A DNA stretch of 64,000 nucleotides from Enterococcus plantarum (GTDB taxonomy: Bacteria > Bacillota > Bacilli > Lactobacillales > Enterococcaceae): NCBI RefSeq assembly GCF_001730295.1, contig NZ_MIKA01000047.1:107075-171074 (forward strand), in the 5' to 3' direction. The stretch's first letter is position 1. Each line of letters opens with the position of its first letter. Of this stretch, positions 44,479 to 53,758 are shown piece by piece. The translations under genes were made by a program, and so were the position numbers. The notes beneath the pieces are model-generated. The model had not been told where the DNA came from. It searched no databases and saw only the letters and a list, made by a program, of their open reading frames with translations.

Positions 44479-44655
44479 AGCAATAATTATTGGTGAAGGG
44501 CTTGCCCACCACCATTTTATTATTTCATGAGGGAGTAACTGGCGGCGCTAGCTGCGACAACATCACCAACTCCGAAAGAAATTTCTGGTGTTGTCTTAAA
44601 CGGTGAGACTTATGTATGTTCTATTTAGCATACAGAGGTCTATTTTTTTTCGTTT
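44479..44655 (+). promoter_or_regulatory. yybP-ykoY manganese riboswitch with terminator
   Basis: The leader of the P-type ATPase contains the conserved aptamer pieces: GAGGGAGTAACTGGC, GCGACAACATCACCAAC, CCGAAAGAAATTTC with GGTGTTGTC, and the closing CGGTGAGACTT (about 44528-44612). The expression platform (44606-44650) pairs AGACT...GTATG with CATAC...GGTCT and ends in eight T residues. The terminator uses the 3' side of the aptamer's closing stem, so manganese binding should favour readthrough and raise expression of the exporter. The class is known to sense Mn2+. Confidence 0.9.
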
Positions 44656-44746
44656 TTGCTGCGAACGTTAAGTTCAAAAAGGTGTTCGTTTCGCTATAAT
44701 GAAGTAAAATAGATTTAAGTAGCTGTAAATTATAAGGAGGAAGAAC

Positions 44747-47458
44747 ATGTCAGAAGAGAAAAAGGTTCAACTATCTGAAGCATTTTACACGCAGTCAGAT
44801 GAAGAGGTCTTACAAAAGTTTGATACGACAATCGAAGGACTATCAGATCAAGAAGCAAAAAAAAGGCTAGAAAGTTACGGTGCCAATGCGCTAGATGAAG
44901 GGAAGAAGAAATCGATCGTTGTTAAATTCTTTGAACAATTCAAAGATTTTATGATCATCGTCTTGCTCTTTGCTGCAGTGATTTCCGCAGTCTTCTCAGG
45001 TGATTTTGTTGATTCCATTATCATTTTGCTGGTTGTGATCTTAAATGCAATCTTTGGTGTCATTCAAGAAGCCAAAGCAGAGCAAGCAATTGAAGCGCTA
45101 AAAGAGATGTCTTCACCAAATGCGAATATCCGTCGTGACGGTCATGTGATTACAGTCAAAAGTGATGAATTAGTACCTGGCGATATCGTTTTATTAGAAG
45201 CAGGAGACGTTGTGCCAGCTGATTTACGTTTAATAGAAGCAGCGAGTCTTAAAATCGAAGAAGCCGCTTTGACAGGTGAATCTGTACCAGTTGAAAAAGA
45301 AGCTATTGTTTTAGAAGGTAAATCTGATGACATCGGAATCGGTGATCGGATCAATATGGCGTATTCTAACAGTAACGTGACTTACGGCCGTGGAATCGGT
45401 GTGGTTGTCGGCACAGGGATGAACACCGAAGTCGGTAAGATTGCAGGGATGTTAGCCAACGAAAAAGAAACTGAAACACCATTGAAACAAAACTTAAACC
45501 AATTAGGTAAAATGTTGACGATCGCTATTTTAGTGATTGCAGCAGTGATGTTTGTTGTTGGTATGATGAACGGCCGTACATGGATCGATATGTTATTAAC
45601 ATCAATTTCATTAGCCGTTGCAGCGATTCCAGAAGGATTGCCAGCTATCGTTACAATTATTTTAGCGTTAGGTACACAAAAAATGGCGAAGAAAAATGCC
45701 ATCGTCCGCAAATTACCAGCGGTTGAAACATTAGGTAGCACAGACATTATCTGTTCAGATAAAACTGGGACGTTAACTTTAAATCAAATGACGGTTGAAG
45801 CTCTTTATACAGATAATGAAGTAAAACCAGCAACAGATGCAGTTGCAATGGACAATATGGCACTAAAAATCATGAACTATACAAACGATACAAAAATTGC
45901 ACAAGACGGTTCATTGATCGGAGACCCAACGGAAACAGCACTTGTTCAATACGGTTTAGATCATGATTTCAACGTAACGGAAAAAGTGGCAGCGGAACCT
46001 CGTGTTGCTGAAATTCCATTTGATTCAGATCGTAAATTGATGACAACTGTTCACCAATTAGCAGATGGTAAATTCTTAGTTGCTGTAAAAGGTGCACCAG
46101 ATGAATTGTTAAAACGTTGTAAGCAAGTTTTATTAAATGGTCAAACACCCGCTATGGATGACAAACAACGTCAAGAAATTTTAACGACCAATACAAAATT
46201 AGCCAAACAAGCTTTACGTGTTTTAGGAATGGCCTACAAAATCGTCGATACAGTTCCAGCGGAAATGGATTCTGATTTAGTTGAAAAAGACTTAGTATTT
46301 GCAGGGCTTGTTGGTATGATCGATCCAGAACGTAAAGAAGCGGCAGAAGCCGTGAAAGTTGCCAAAGAAGCGGGTATTCGTCCAATCATGATCACAGGTG
46401 ACCACAGAGATACAGCTGAAGCAATCGCTGCTCGTCTTGGTATCATTAAAGAAGGCGACGATGATGCAGTGATCACAGGTGCTGAATTAAACGAATTATC
46501 TGACGAAGCCTTTGCTAAAGTAGTCGAACATTATTCTGTTTATGCTCGTGTTTCTCCAGAACATAAAGTTCGTATCGTGAAAGCGTGGCAACAAGAAGGT
46601 AAAGTCGTTGCTATGACAGGTGACGGTGTGAATGATGCACCAGCCTTGAAAGCAGCTGACATCGGTATTGGCATGGGGATTACTGGTACAGAAGTATCAA
46701 AAGGGGCCTCTGATATGGTCTTAGCGGATGATAACTTCTCTACTATTATCGTAGCCGTTGAAGAAGGACGTAAAGTCTTCTCAAATATCCAAAAAACGAT
46801 TCAATACCTCCTTTCCGCTAACTTAGGGGAAGTATTGACACTCTTTATTGCAACAATGTTAGCGTGGGATACCTTACTACCAGTTCACTTATTGTGGATC
46901 AACTTAGTAACCGACACATTCCCAGCAATTGCTTTGGGCGTAGAACCTGCTGAACGTGACGTGATGAGCCATGCGCCTCGTGGGAAGAAATCAAACTTCT
47001 TCTCTGGCGGTGTCTTGAGTAGTGTAATTTATCAAGGGATCACACAAGGTGCGTTGACGCTGATCGTGTATAAAATGGCGATCGAATTCCCAGCGCACAC
47101 AGCAGCGAATATGCCAAACTTATCAGCAGCAGCCTTATATGATTTACAACACGGTGATGCGTTGACAATGGCGTTTGCAACATTAGGATTGATTCAATTG
47201 TTCCACGCATTCAACGTGAAATCTATTTACCAATCTGTCTTTAAAGTTGGGTTGTTCAGAAACAAATCATTTAACTGGGCTGTTTTAATATCGTTCTTGT
47301 TACTAGCAGCAACGATTCTAATTCCAGGATTCAATGACTTGTTCAGCGTAACGTCATTAGATGCTTACCAATGGGCAATCGTTGCTGGAACGTCATTTGC
47401 GATTATCCCAATCGTTGAAATTGTAAAATTTGTTCAACGTAGAATGGGAAAAAGTTAA
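44747..47458 (+). CDS. P2-type cation ATPase, probable Mn2+/Ca2+ exporter
   Basis: A 903-residue ATPase of the SERCA/PMR1-like type. It has an N-terminal cation ATPase domain, ten transmembrane helices, the actuator motif LTGESVPVEKE, PEGLPA in helix 4, the phosphorylated aspartate D338 in CSDKTGTLT, KGAPDELL in the nucleotide domain, TGDGVNDAPAL and the helix-6 cation site NLVTDTFPAIALG. Sequence alone would say calcium pump, but the yybP-ykoY riboswitch points to manganese, as for YoaB/MgtA-type exporters of lactic acid bacteria. AGGAGGAAG precedes the ATG. It is a single-gene unit ending in a 13-bp terminator. Confidence 0.95.
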   Translation: MSEEKKVQLSEAFYTQSDEEVLQKFDTTIEGLSDQEAKKRLESYGANALDEGKKKSIVVKFFEQFKDFMIIVLLFAAVISAVFSGDFVDSIIILLVVILNAIFGVIQEAKAEQAIEALKEMSSPNANIRRDGHVITVKSDELVPGDIVLLEAGDVVPADLRLIEAASLKIEEAALTGESVPVEKEAIVLEGKSDDIGIGDRINMAYSNSNVTYGRGIGVVVGTGMNTEVGKIAGMLANEKETETPLKQNLNQLGKMLTIAILVIAAVMFVVGMMNGRTWIDMLLTSISLAVAAIPEGLPAIVTIILALGTQKMAKKNAIVRKLPAVETLGSTDIICSDKTGTLTLNQMTVEALYTDNEVKPATDAVAMDNMALKIMNYTNDTKIAQDGSLIGDPTETALVQYGLDHDFNVTEKVAAEPRVAEIPFDSDRKLMTTVHQLADGKFLVAVKGAPDELLKRCKQVLLNGQTPAMDDKQRQEILTTNTKLAKQALRVLGMAYKIVDTVPAEMDSDLVEKDLVFAGLVGMIDPERKEAAEAVKVAKEAGIRPIMITGDHRDTAEAIAARLGIIKEGDDDAVITGAELNELSDEAFAKVVEHYSVYARVSPEHKVRIVKAWQQEGKVVAMTGDGVNDAPALKAADIGIGMGITGTEVSKGASDMVLADDNFSTIIVAVEEGRKVFSNIQKTIQYLLSANLGEVLTLFIATMLAWDTLLPVHLLWINLVTDTFPAIALGVEPAERDVMSHAPRGKKSNFFSGGVLSSVIYQGITQGALTLIVYKMAIEFPAHTAANMPNLSAAALYDLQHGDALTMAFATLGLIQLFHAFNVKSIYQSVFKVGLFRNKSFNWAVLISFLLLAATILIPGFNDLFSVTSLDAYQWAIVAGTSFAIIPIVEIVKFVQRRMGKS

Positions 47459-47515
47459 CAACAAATCGAAAAAAATGAATAGACTTATAAATAAGTTTAA
47501 AGTCAACTAAATACG

Positions 47516-47560
47516 AAGACCAAAAATCATGAAAAAGATTTTTGGTCTTTGTATTTTTTT
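47516..47560 (+). terminator. Terminator of the P-type ATPase gene
   Basis: AAGACCAAAAATC and GATTTTTGGTCTT form a perfect 13-bp stem around 8 bases, with a T-rich tail. Confidence 0.9.
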
Positions 47561-47962
47561 TAATTAAATCAATGCAAAAAGACTCTCAAACAATTTCGAT
47601 TTAGTTTTACTGAAAAGAGAAAAGGGATTAAACTTATTTTAGAGACTTTTATTTTTTTTTCAAAAAAAAACAGCTCTTATTTTTGAATAATAAAAAAAAA
47701 GTGACTGCTTTTTTGCTGTATATTATCTACTATCAAAGAGTAAACAGGAAACTTTGATGAACAGTTGTCACTCGCTGAGGTAGGAAAGGAAGAAAAGAAT
47801 TATGAGCATAAACGTATAAAGAAACGGTGAATTATCTTTTAGAGGGACGAAGATCGATAGAGTTCCAAACTTTTACAAAAAAGCAATCATAAGTATATGA
47901 TTGTCTAAAAATCGATTTTCATGAGACAATCAATACATATTAAATTTAAGGAGTGATTGGAT
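47561..47962. other. AT-rich region upstream of the oxalate decarboxylase gene
   Basis: About 400 bases without a gene. It holds a small hairpin CAATCAT/ATGATTG (47884-47902) and an ATTGTCT/AGACAAT pair (about 47900-47930) just upstream of the oxdC ribosome site, which might be control elements. An ATG with a ribosome site at 47801 stops after five codons. Confidence 0.4.
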
Positions 47963-49129
47963 ATGTCAGAAGAAAAAAAACTTGAACCTTACAGACACAC
48001 CGATGGGAAAGGGTGGATTGATCATGGACCTAGAAATACTAGTCGTGATGAAGAAAATCCAGATATTCTAGTGCCACCTGCTACTGACCACGGAACGATG
48101 GCGAATTTAAGATTTAGTTATTCTGATTCACATCAACGCTTAGAAGAAGGCGGATGGACAAGAGAAATCACAAACCGTGATTTTCCCATTTCACAAGATG
48201 TTGCTGGCGTAGACATGAGCTTAGAACCCGGTGCTTATCGAGAAATGCATTGGCATAAGGAAGCTGAATGGGGCTTGATGCTCTATGGAAATGCTCGTGT
48301 GACGGGTATTGATGAATACGGACGCTCCTTCATTGATGACATTAAAGCCGGAGATTTATGGAACTTTGAAGCGGGAGTTCCTCACTCTATTCAAGCGTTA
48401 GACGAAGGCTGTGAATTTTTATTAGTTTTCAGTGAAGCTGATTTTTCTGAAAACAATACATTCTTATTATCGGATTGGTTGGCACATACGCCACCTGAAG
48501 TGGTTGCGGCAAACTTTAAAAAATCAACAGAGGAAATTGAAAGTTTCCCTGCTAAAGAAAAATATATTTTTAAAGCAAATATTCCTGGTTCTATTGAAGA
48601 AGTCGAACGCCCAAATGTGAACGGGAAAGTTCCATCGCCATTTACATTTCATATGGATACAATTAAACCGATTGAATCAGAAGCTGGTCGTGTACGAATC
48701 GTCGATCAAAACGTTTTTCCTGTAGCGAAAACTATTTCGGCTGCTTTTGTGGAAGTAGAGCCAGGTGGAATGCGCGAACTTCACTGGCATCCTAAAGCTG
48801 CCGAATGGCAATACTACATTCAAGGGAAAGCTCGCATGACAGTTTTTAACTCTGCTGGCGTTTCCAGAACGTTTGATTTCCAAGCAGGTGACGTAGGTGT
48901 CGTTCCAATCGTAGCTGGACACTACGTACAAAATATCGGTGATGAACCCTTGATTTTTGTGGAAGTCTTCAAGCATGGTGAGTATTCTGATATTTCATTA
49001 AATAAATGGTTAGGCTCTTCCCCATCGCAAATGGTAGCGGATCATTTAAACGTTACGAAACAATTTGCGGAGTCACTACCAAATCCAGAAAAGCCACAAC
49101 CTGTTGTTTGGTTTAAAAAACCAGAATAG
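47963..49129 (+). CDS. oxdC: Oxalate decarboxylase (bicupin, Mn-dependent)
   Basis: A 388-residue two-cupin enzyme that splits oxalate to formate and CO2. Both manganese sites are complete: H96, H98, E102, H141 in the N-terminal cupin and H274, H276, E281, H320 in the second, each exactly one residue later than in Bacillus OxdC. The catalytic lid reads SENNT with the proton donor E163 (SENST in OxdC), which marks decarboxylase rather than oxidase activity. The start is the ATG at 47963 after AAGGAGTG. There is no signal peptide. It lies next to a manganese-regulated exporter; a shared link to Mn supply is inference. Confidence 0.93.
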   Translation: MSEEKKLEPYRHTDGKGWIDHGPRNTSRDEENPDILVPPATDHGTMANLRFSYSDSHQRLEEGGWTREITNRDFPISQDVAGVDMSLEPGAYREMHWHKEAEWGLMLYGNARVTGIDEYGRSFIDDIKAGDLWNFEAGVPHSIQALDEGCEFLLVFSEADFSENNTFLLSDWLAHTPPEVVAANFKKSTEEIESFPAKEKYIFKANIPGSIEEVERPNVNGKVPSPFTFHMDTIKPIESEAGRVRIVDQNVFPVAKTISAAFVEVEPGGMRELHWHPKAAEWQYYIQGKARMTVFNSAGVSRTFDFQAGDVGVVPIVAGHYVQNIGDEPLIFVEVFKHGEYSDISLNKWLGSSPSQMVADHLNVTKQFAESLPNPEKPQPVVWFKKPE

Positions 49130-49142
49130 TTTTTGTTTCAAT

Positions 49143-49179
49143 GCCTAGAAAATAAATAGGAAAATTTTCTAGGCTTTTT
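49143..49179 (+). terminator. Terminator of the oxalate decarboxylase gene
   Basis: GCCTAGAAAA and TTTTCTAGGC form a 10-bp stem and are followed by T residues. Confidence 0.85.
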
Positions 49180-49205
49180 ACTATCAAAAATTGGAGGAAT
49201 AGAGA

Positions 49206-49907
49206 GTGAATAATCGTAAAGTACCGACTTATCCTGTAATGGAACTACCTTGGATTGCTTTTTTTCTAGCGATTGCGGCTGGCTCAATGGACGGGTATAC
49301 CTACTTTGTAGGAAAAGCATTTAGCACAGTACAATCAGGAAATATCATTTTATTAGGACAAACAATTGCAACAAAAGACTGGCAGCATTTAGCTACAGTG
49401 GCACTAACCATCTTATGTTTTGGATTAGGTGCGATGACCACAGGAATTATTGAAGTATTGGGCATTAAAATGAAGAAAATCTGGGCATTTGAAATTTTAC
49501 TTATAGAAGCAGTCGTTTTAGTTGGCTTAGGTTTTTCATCAATTAATAGTGTTTTTACCATCCTACAGATATGTATGCTTGTTTCTTTTCTAGCTGGAAT
49601 GCAAGGGAATGCTTTTCATAAAATAGATGGCATGCTTTATGGAAATGTTGCCGTGACATTAGTGGTGCAATTAGCTTTCAATTATATTATTCAAGCTTTT
49701 ACCGGAGCAAAAGATGCATGGAAAAATAGTTGGTTATATTTTTCTGTATTAATTGGTTTTGCAGGTGGCGGACTAATTGGGACTATTTTGACAAAAGCTT
49801 ATGGTGAAAAATCTTTATGGTTTACAGCAATTGTTTTAGTGGGAATTGCCTTCTACTCAAAAATGATCAAAGTAGAGGAAAAAGCGATTAAAGTTGATCC
49901 TGTTTAG
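49206..49907 (+). CDS. DUF1275 (YoaK-like) membrane protein
   Basis: A 233-residue integral membrane protein with six or seven helices. The N-terminal AAGSMDGYTYFVGKAFSTVQ and SGNIILLG segments and the central FLAGMQGNAFHKIDG are the DUF1275 signatures. Function is unknown; the fold is transporter-like. The start is GTG at 49206 with GGAGG eight bases upstream. It lies 76 bp after oxdC beyond a terminator and before a drug-efflux gene, so it may be a separate unit. Confidence 0.88.
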   Translation: MNNRKVPTYPVMELPWIAFFLAIAAGSMDGYTYFVGKAFSTVQSGNIILLGQTIATKDWQHLATVALTILCFGLGAMTTGIIEVLGIKMKKIWAFEILLIEAVVLVGLGFSSINSVFTILQICMLVSFLAGMQGNAFHKIDGMLYGNVAVTLVVQLAFNYIIQAFTGAKDAWKNSWLYFSVLIGFAGGGLIGTILTKAYGEKSLWFTAIVLVGIAFYSKMIKVEEKAIKVDPV

Positions 49908-50078
49908 TAGTAAATAAATAGTGAAGTTGAATCAGTTTTCAAAGACTCGACAGTAACGAACTATAGAGAAAGATTCAGTCGCGCAGAAAGCGAAATAGTT
50001 CAATGAGTGTTTCTTTTCTGTGTCATTCGAGGATTGGTAAATGGGAAAATCGGTGTAATTATTTAAGGACGTGAATGG

Positions 50079-51542
50079 ATGAATAAAAACAAAGAAACCT
50101 ATGATGGGATAAGCTATAATCGAAGCGCTCTTATGGTTGTTATTCTACTGGGCGCATTTTGTATTATTATGAATCAAACGCTGTTGATCACAGCCTACCC
50201 AACGATTATGAAAGACCTGAATATAAGTCTAAGCACCGTTCAATGGTTAACAACATTGTTTCTCTTAGTTTCAGGTATTACTATTCCTTTGTCTGCTTAT
50301 TTAATGAAGCAAATCCAGTCTAAATATTTATTTTTAACTGCCTTGAATTTATTTTTAATGGGCGTGCTTATTTGTTATTTCGGTCCAACATTCAAGTATT
50401 TGCTTTTTGGACGATTATTACAGGGAATTGCTTCTGGAATTATGCTTCCTTTGATTCAGACGATTGTATTAACGCTGTTCCAAAAAAACGAACGTGGAAC
50501 TGCTATGGGGTTTGTTGGTTTAGTAGTTGCGTTAGCTCCCGCGATAGGGCCAACGCTATCTGGATATATTATTACCTATTTCAACTGGAAAACATTATTT
50601 CTTATTACAATACCGTTGATCCTTCTATCAGAAATAGGGGCTTTACTGTTTTTTAAAGTCAGCATACCCTTAAAACAGAGTAAGTTAGACATTCCTTCTG
50701 TGTTTTTATCGATCATTGGATTTGGTAGTTTGTTATATAGTATTAGTTTAGCCAGTACTAAAGGCTGGTTGTCTAAGGAAGTAATTGTTCTTTTGTTTAT
50801 AGGATGTACTGTGATTATTTCTTTCATTGTACGAGAGTTGAAAATTTCAAATCCTCTATTGAACTTAAAAGTGTTTAGCTACTCAACTTTTTCAGTTTCT
50901 GTGTTTCTAAGTGCCATTTCTTATATAGCCTTGCTTGGGTTTGAATCTATTTTACCAGACTATATTCAAAAGGTTCATCTAGAAAGTCCAATTGATTCGG
51001 GGTTGATTTTATTACCTGGAAGCATCGTGATGGGATTAATGAATCCAGTTACAGGAAAATTATTTGATCGATTTGGTGGACGTTTTTTAATCCCGATTGG
51101 TTTGACGTTATTGTCTTTAGGGACATTTCCATTTCTATTTATCACTGAGACAACGCCAATTCTTTTCATAGCTATTTTCTATGCTATCCGTTTATTGGGG
51201 ATATCTATGGTCTTGATGCCAGTGACAACAACAGGAATGAATGCTTTACCCAATGACATGATCAGTAACGGGACCGCAACGAATAATACATTAAGGCAAA
51301 TTGCTAGCTCCTTTGGGACTGCTGTATTAGTTACGTTCCTATCTAGTCATGCCCAAGCTACTCCTACACAATCATTGGCAATTGGAAGTTCCGCACTTGC
51401 TATGAAAGAATCATTGGAGGTTGCCGATTATCGTCATGCGTTTGCGATGGCTTTTGTTTTTTGTATCGTTGCTTTAATTAGTTCCTTAATTATTTTTCGT
51501 AAAAAAGGATCGAATACTAAAAAGAGAGAAAAGAAAGAGTAA
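50079..51542 (+). CDS. DHA2-family drug efflux MFS transporter
   Basis: A 487-residue exporter with about 14 helices, of the EmrB/QacA (DHA2) group that expels toxic compounds by proton antiport. Motif A-like GRLLQGIASGIMLPL, motif C-like LVVALAPAIGPTLSGYI and the start LLGAFCIIMNQTLLITAYPT are recognisable. AGGA lies about ten bases upstream of the ATG. Substrates cannot be deduced. A structured hairpin (51727-51840) lies between it and the Mga-like gene and may terminate its mRNA. Confidence 0.9.
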   Translation: MNKNKETYDGISYNRSALMVVILLGAFCIIMNQTLLITAYPTIMKDLNISLSTVQWLTTLFLLVSGITIPLSAYLMKQIQSKYLFLTALNLFLMGVLICYFGPTFKYLLFGRLLQGIASGIMLPLIQTIVLTLFQKNERGTAMGFVGLVVALAPAIGPTLSGYIITYFNWKTLFLITIPLILLSEIGALLFFKVSIPLKQSKLDIPSVFLSIIGFGSLLYSISLASTKGWLSKEVIVLLFIGCTVIISFIVRELKISNPLLNLKVFSYSTFSVSVFLSAISYIALLGFESILPDYIQKVHLESPIDSGLILLPGSIVMGLMNPVTGKLFDRFGGRFLIPIGLTLLSLGTFPFLFITETTPILFIAIFYAIRLLGISMVLMPVTTTGMNALPNDMISNGTATNNTLRQIASSFGTAVLVTFLSSHAQATPTQSLAIGSSALAMKESLEVADYRHAFAMAFVFCIVALISSLIIFRKKGSNTKKREKKE

Positions 51543-51726
51543 TCATTTGAATTATTTATAGACGTTTATAAGGAAGTGATAATCCCCACTCTTTCAAAAA
51601 TACATTACCGGTTAAACAGATATCTAGTGAAAAAATTAAGTTTTTTTATAGAAATACGTATTGCTTTTCTATCTACTCATTTGGGTGTATATTAAAAATT
51701 GAAAATAAAGTGTATTTATTGATAGT
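51543..51726. other. Intergenic stretch after the MFS gene
   Basis: AT-rich sequence without an ORF or clear hairpin; it leads into the structured element at 51727. Confidence 0.4.
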
Positions 51727-51840
51727 GCGATGACTTCTACTAGGCAATAATTAAGTTAGCTATGTTTATGAAATACCTATAACGATAGGCTACTTAATAA
51801 AGAAAGTTTAGTAGAGTAAGTCATCGTTTCTATTTTTTAA
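51727..51840 (+). promoter_or_regulatory. Large inverted-repeat structure upstream of the Mga-like gene
   Basis: CGATGACTTCTACTA near 51728 pairs with TAGTAGAGTAAGTCATCG near 51810-51828 (one small bulge). TAGC/GCTA and CCTAT/ATAGG stems lie inside and TTTCTATTTTTT follows. It may end the MFS transcript or act as an attenuator for the regulator 55 bases later. Confidence 0.55.
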
Positions 51841-51894
51841 ACTCGATTACTGATAAAACAATTGAGAAATCAACTATGCAAAGAGTGGGAATAG

Positions 51895-53379
51895 ATGTTA
51901 GAAAAGTATTTAGAAAAAAATATTTATAGAAAAATTGTTCTTCTTGAAGCACTATACAAATATGAAAAAATTGACATTACGCATTACATAGAAATATTCG
52001 AAGCATTTCCAACAACAGTACAAAATGATTTGGAAGATTTGGTTCAGACCTTAGATATATACATATTAAGTTATGAGAAACAAAAAAAATACTTTTATGT
52101 AGAATTTAATAAAGATATTCCATTATTTGAAATTCGCAAAATCATCTATCAGCAATCATTATTTCTAAAAACGTGTACAAAATTTTTGGAGCAACAGTTT
52201 AATTACTTAGATTTAGTAGAAGAAGAATTTATTTCAGTTAGTAAAGCTTATAATTTGAAGAAAAAAGCAGAAGCTTTTTTTTCTGCTTGTCATCTGGATT
52301 TTGAAAATGAACGGTTGAATAGTTCAGAATTTGAAACGAGGTTCTTATACTTATACTATCTAACAAAAATTGACATCAATTATGAAACAAATCAGACGAT
52401 TGAATTTGAAGAAGCGTGCGAGGACATGCTCGATTTGATTGAACACGAGTTTTCAACCAGAGTTTATACGGAAGAAAGTCGTTATTTTATTTTACAAGGA
52501 ATGAATATTGCCTATTCACGTCAAGACAAAGAAAAGCTTGAATTAGAAGAAAAGGTCATCGTCGATTTAAAAAAACGGCCCATTTTCAAGTTAGTCGAGC
52601 AAGCATGGAAAAGTTTGAATATGGAGCGGTTTTTACCAGAACATGAAATTGTTTATGTGGTGTCTCTTTTTAATTCTTGTGAGTATTCTTTTAGTCAATT
52701 AGAGAATTTATTTGAAGATCATGAGAAATTACGCAGTACGTTTTTAGTTGGTCGTCCAGATATTATTCGGTTAATTCAATATTTTGAAGAAGAATTTGAT
52801 CAAATTTTATTAGGGGATTTTAGTTTTGAAGAAGGGATTATCCGTTTAACAAGGAATGCTTGGTATAATCATCAAGTTTTAGTCCACGGTTCTTTTTATA
52901 CGCTGCATCCTAAAAATGAAGAGCTGTTTCAACGAATCGTTAAAGTTTTATTTAAATGGGGACAAGGAATTAAAAATCTTCTTGTAATTGATACAAATTT
53001 AATCTATCGTTTTATTGACGAAGCGGGCCCTATTTTAATGCAAGAAAAACTGCTCTTCCGTTTGAAAATCGTGACCGATTCTGATTCAAAATTTTTACTG
53101 TATCAAAGTAAATTCTCTGAATTCAATGTTTTTGATATAGTGGTAGAGAATAAATTTTACCGTTCCATATACGAAGTTGAAGGATATGACCAATCGATTC
53201 GTAATGAATATATCTTTTGTGAAGAGGCCCTGATTCCATCGGTGTTAGAAGATCATCCTCATATCATTCCAATCTCTGTAGATATGTTATTAGATCATTC
53301 TTTCTTGTTAGTGTGTATGAAGCCGTATCAACACTTTATGGAAGTTCATAATACTTCCTATATTAATGGGGTAAAGTGA
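51895..53379 (+). CDS. Mga/AtxA-like transcriptional regulator
   Basis: A 494-residue regulator. An N-terminal winged-helix region (about 10-130, YRKIVLLEALYKYEKIDITH and a second helix-turn-helix near 90-120) is followed by an all-helical PRD-like middle part and a C-terminal EIIB-like fold with FNVFDIVVENKFY. This architecture is that of Mga-family virulence and sugar regulators in streptococci and enterococci. No PTS gene lies next to it, so its targets are unknown; the drug MFS upstream is one candidate. AGAGTGGGAAT precedes the ATG. Confidence 0.83.
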   Translation: MLEKYLEKNIYRKIVLLEALYKYEKIDITHYIEIFEAFPTTVQNDLEDLVQTLDIYILSYEKQKKYFYVEFNKDIPLFEIRKIIYQQSLFLKTCTKFLEQQFNYLDLVEEEFISVSKAYNLKKKAEAFFSACHLDFENERLNSSEFETRFLYLYYLTKIDINYETNQTIEFEEACEDMLDLIEHEFSTRVYTEESRYFILQGMNIAYSRQDKEKLELEEKVIVDLKKRPIFKLVEQAWKSLNMERFLPEHEIVYVVSLFNSCEYSFSQLENLFEDHEKLRSTFLVGRPDIIRLIQYFEEEFDQILLGDFSFEEGIIRLTRNAWYNHQVLVHGSFYTLHPKNEELFQRIVKVLFKWGQGIKNLLVIDTNLIYRFIDEAGPILMQEKLLFRLKIVTDSDSKFLLYQSKFSEFNVFDIVVENKFYRSIYEVEGYDQSIRNEYIFCEEALIPSVLEDHPHIIPISVDMLLDHSFLLVCMKPYQHFMEVHNTSYINGVK

Positions 53380-53671
53380 TAATACATTTTTACGTGTTAG
53401 TTGGTAAAAGGACGAAGAATGTTAAGGCAAAGAATGCAGCATAAGTTTTATATGGTTTATGACAGATGAGAATCAAATAGATCCCGTGTGACGTCACCCT
53501 GTACCTGACTGGGTTTCTCAGCCATTCTAGCGAAGTTACTTCTGATTTTACTAGTAATTCGAATCCCTAGAGTAGGGGATGTGACTCGTAGTGTTATGTC
53601 TCAGATAAAAATAAACAATAGATTACTTTTAAGTATCGATGGATCCTTGATGTTTGAAAAATAGTTTTTAA
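53380..53671. other. Structured intergenic region upstream of the clpP paralog
   Basis: About 290 bases. They include the perfect palindrome GTGACGTCAC (53489-53498) and a CCCTA/TAGGG hairpin (53563-53578). An ATG at 53419 with AAAGGA upstream opens only 16 codons. The role is unclear; it may be a long leader, a small RNA or decayed sequence. Confidence 0.35.
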
Positions 53672-53688
53672 GGTCAAAACAAGTCAAA
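53672..53688 (+). promoter_or_regulatory. CtsR box
   Basis: GGTCAAA-ACA-AGTCAAA is a perfect copy of the CtsR heptad-repeat operator. It lies just upstream of the -35 element, so the clpP paralog should be heat- and stress-induced. Confidence 0.9.
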
Positions 53689-53692
53689 AAAG

Positions 53693-53720
53693 TGGACAAA
53701 TTTTCATATTGCGGTATTAT
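53693..53720 (+). promoter_or_regulatory. Promoter of the clpP paralog
   Basis: TGGACA (53693-53698), 16 bases and TATTAT (53715-53720), directly after the CtsR box. Confidence 0.7.
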
Positions 53721-53758
53721 TAATATAGAGATTTAGCTTTAAAATATGGAGGTTAGTC

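Noticed and set aside
53419..53469. 16-codon ORF after AAAGGA
   Set aside because: Too short and without context to support a gene; noted only as part of the structured intergenic region.
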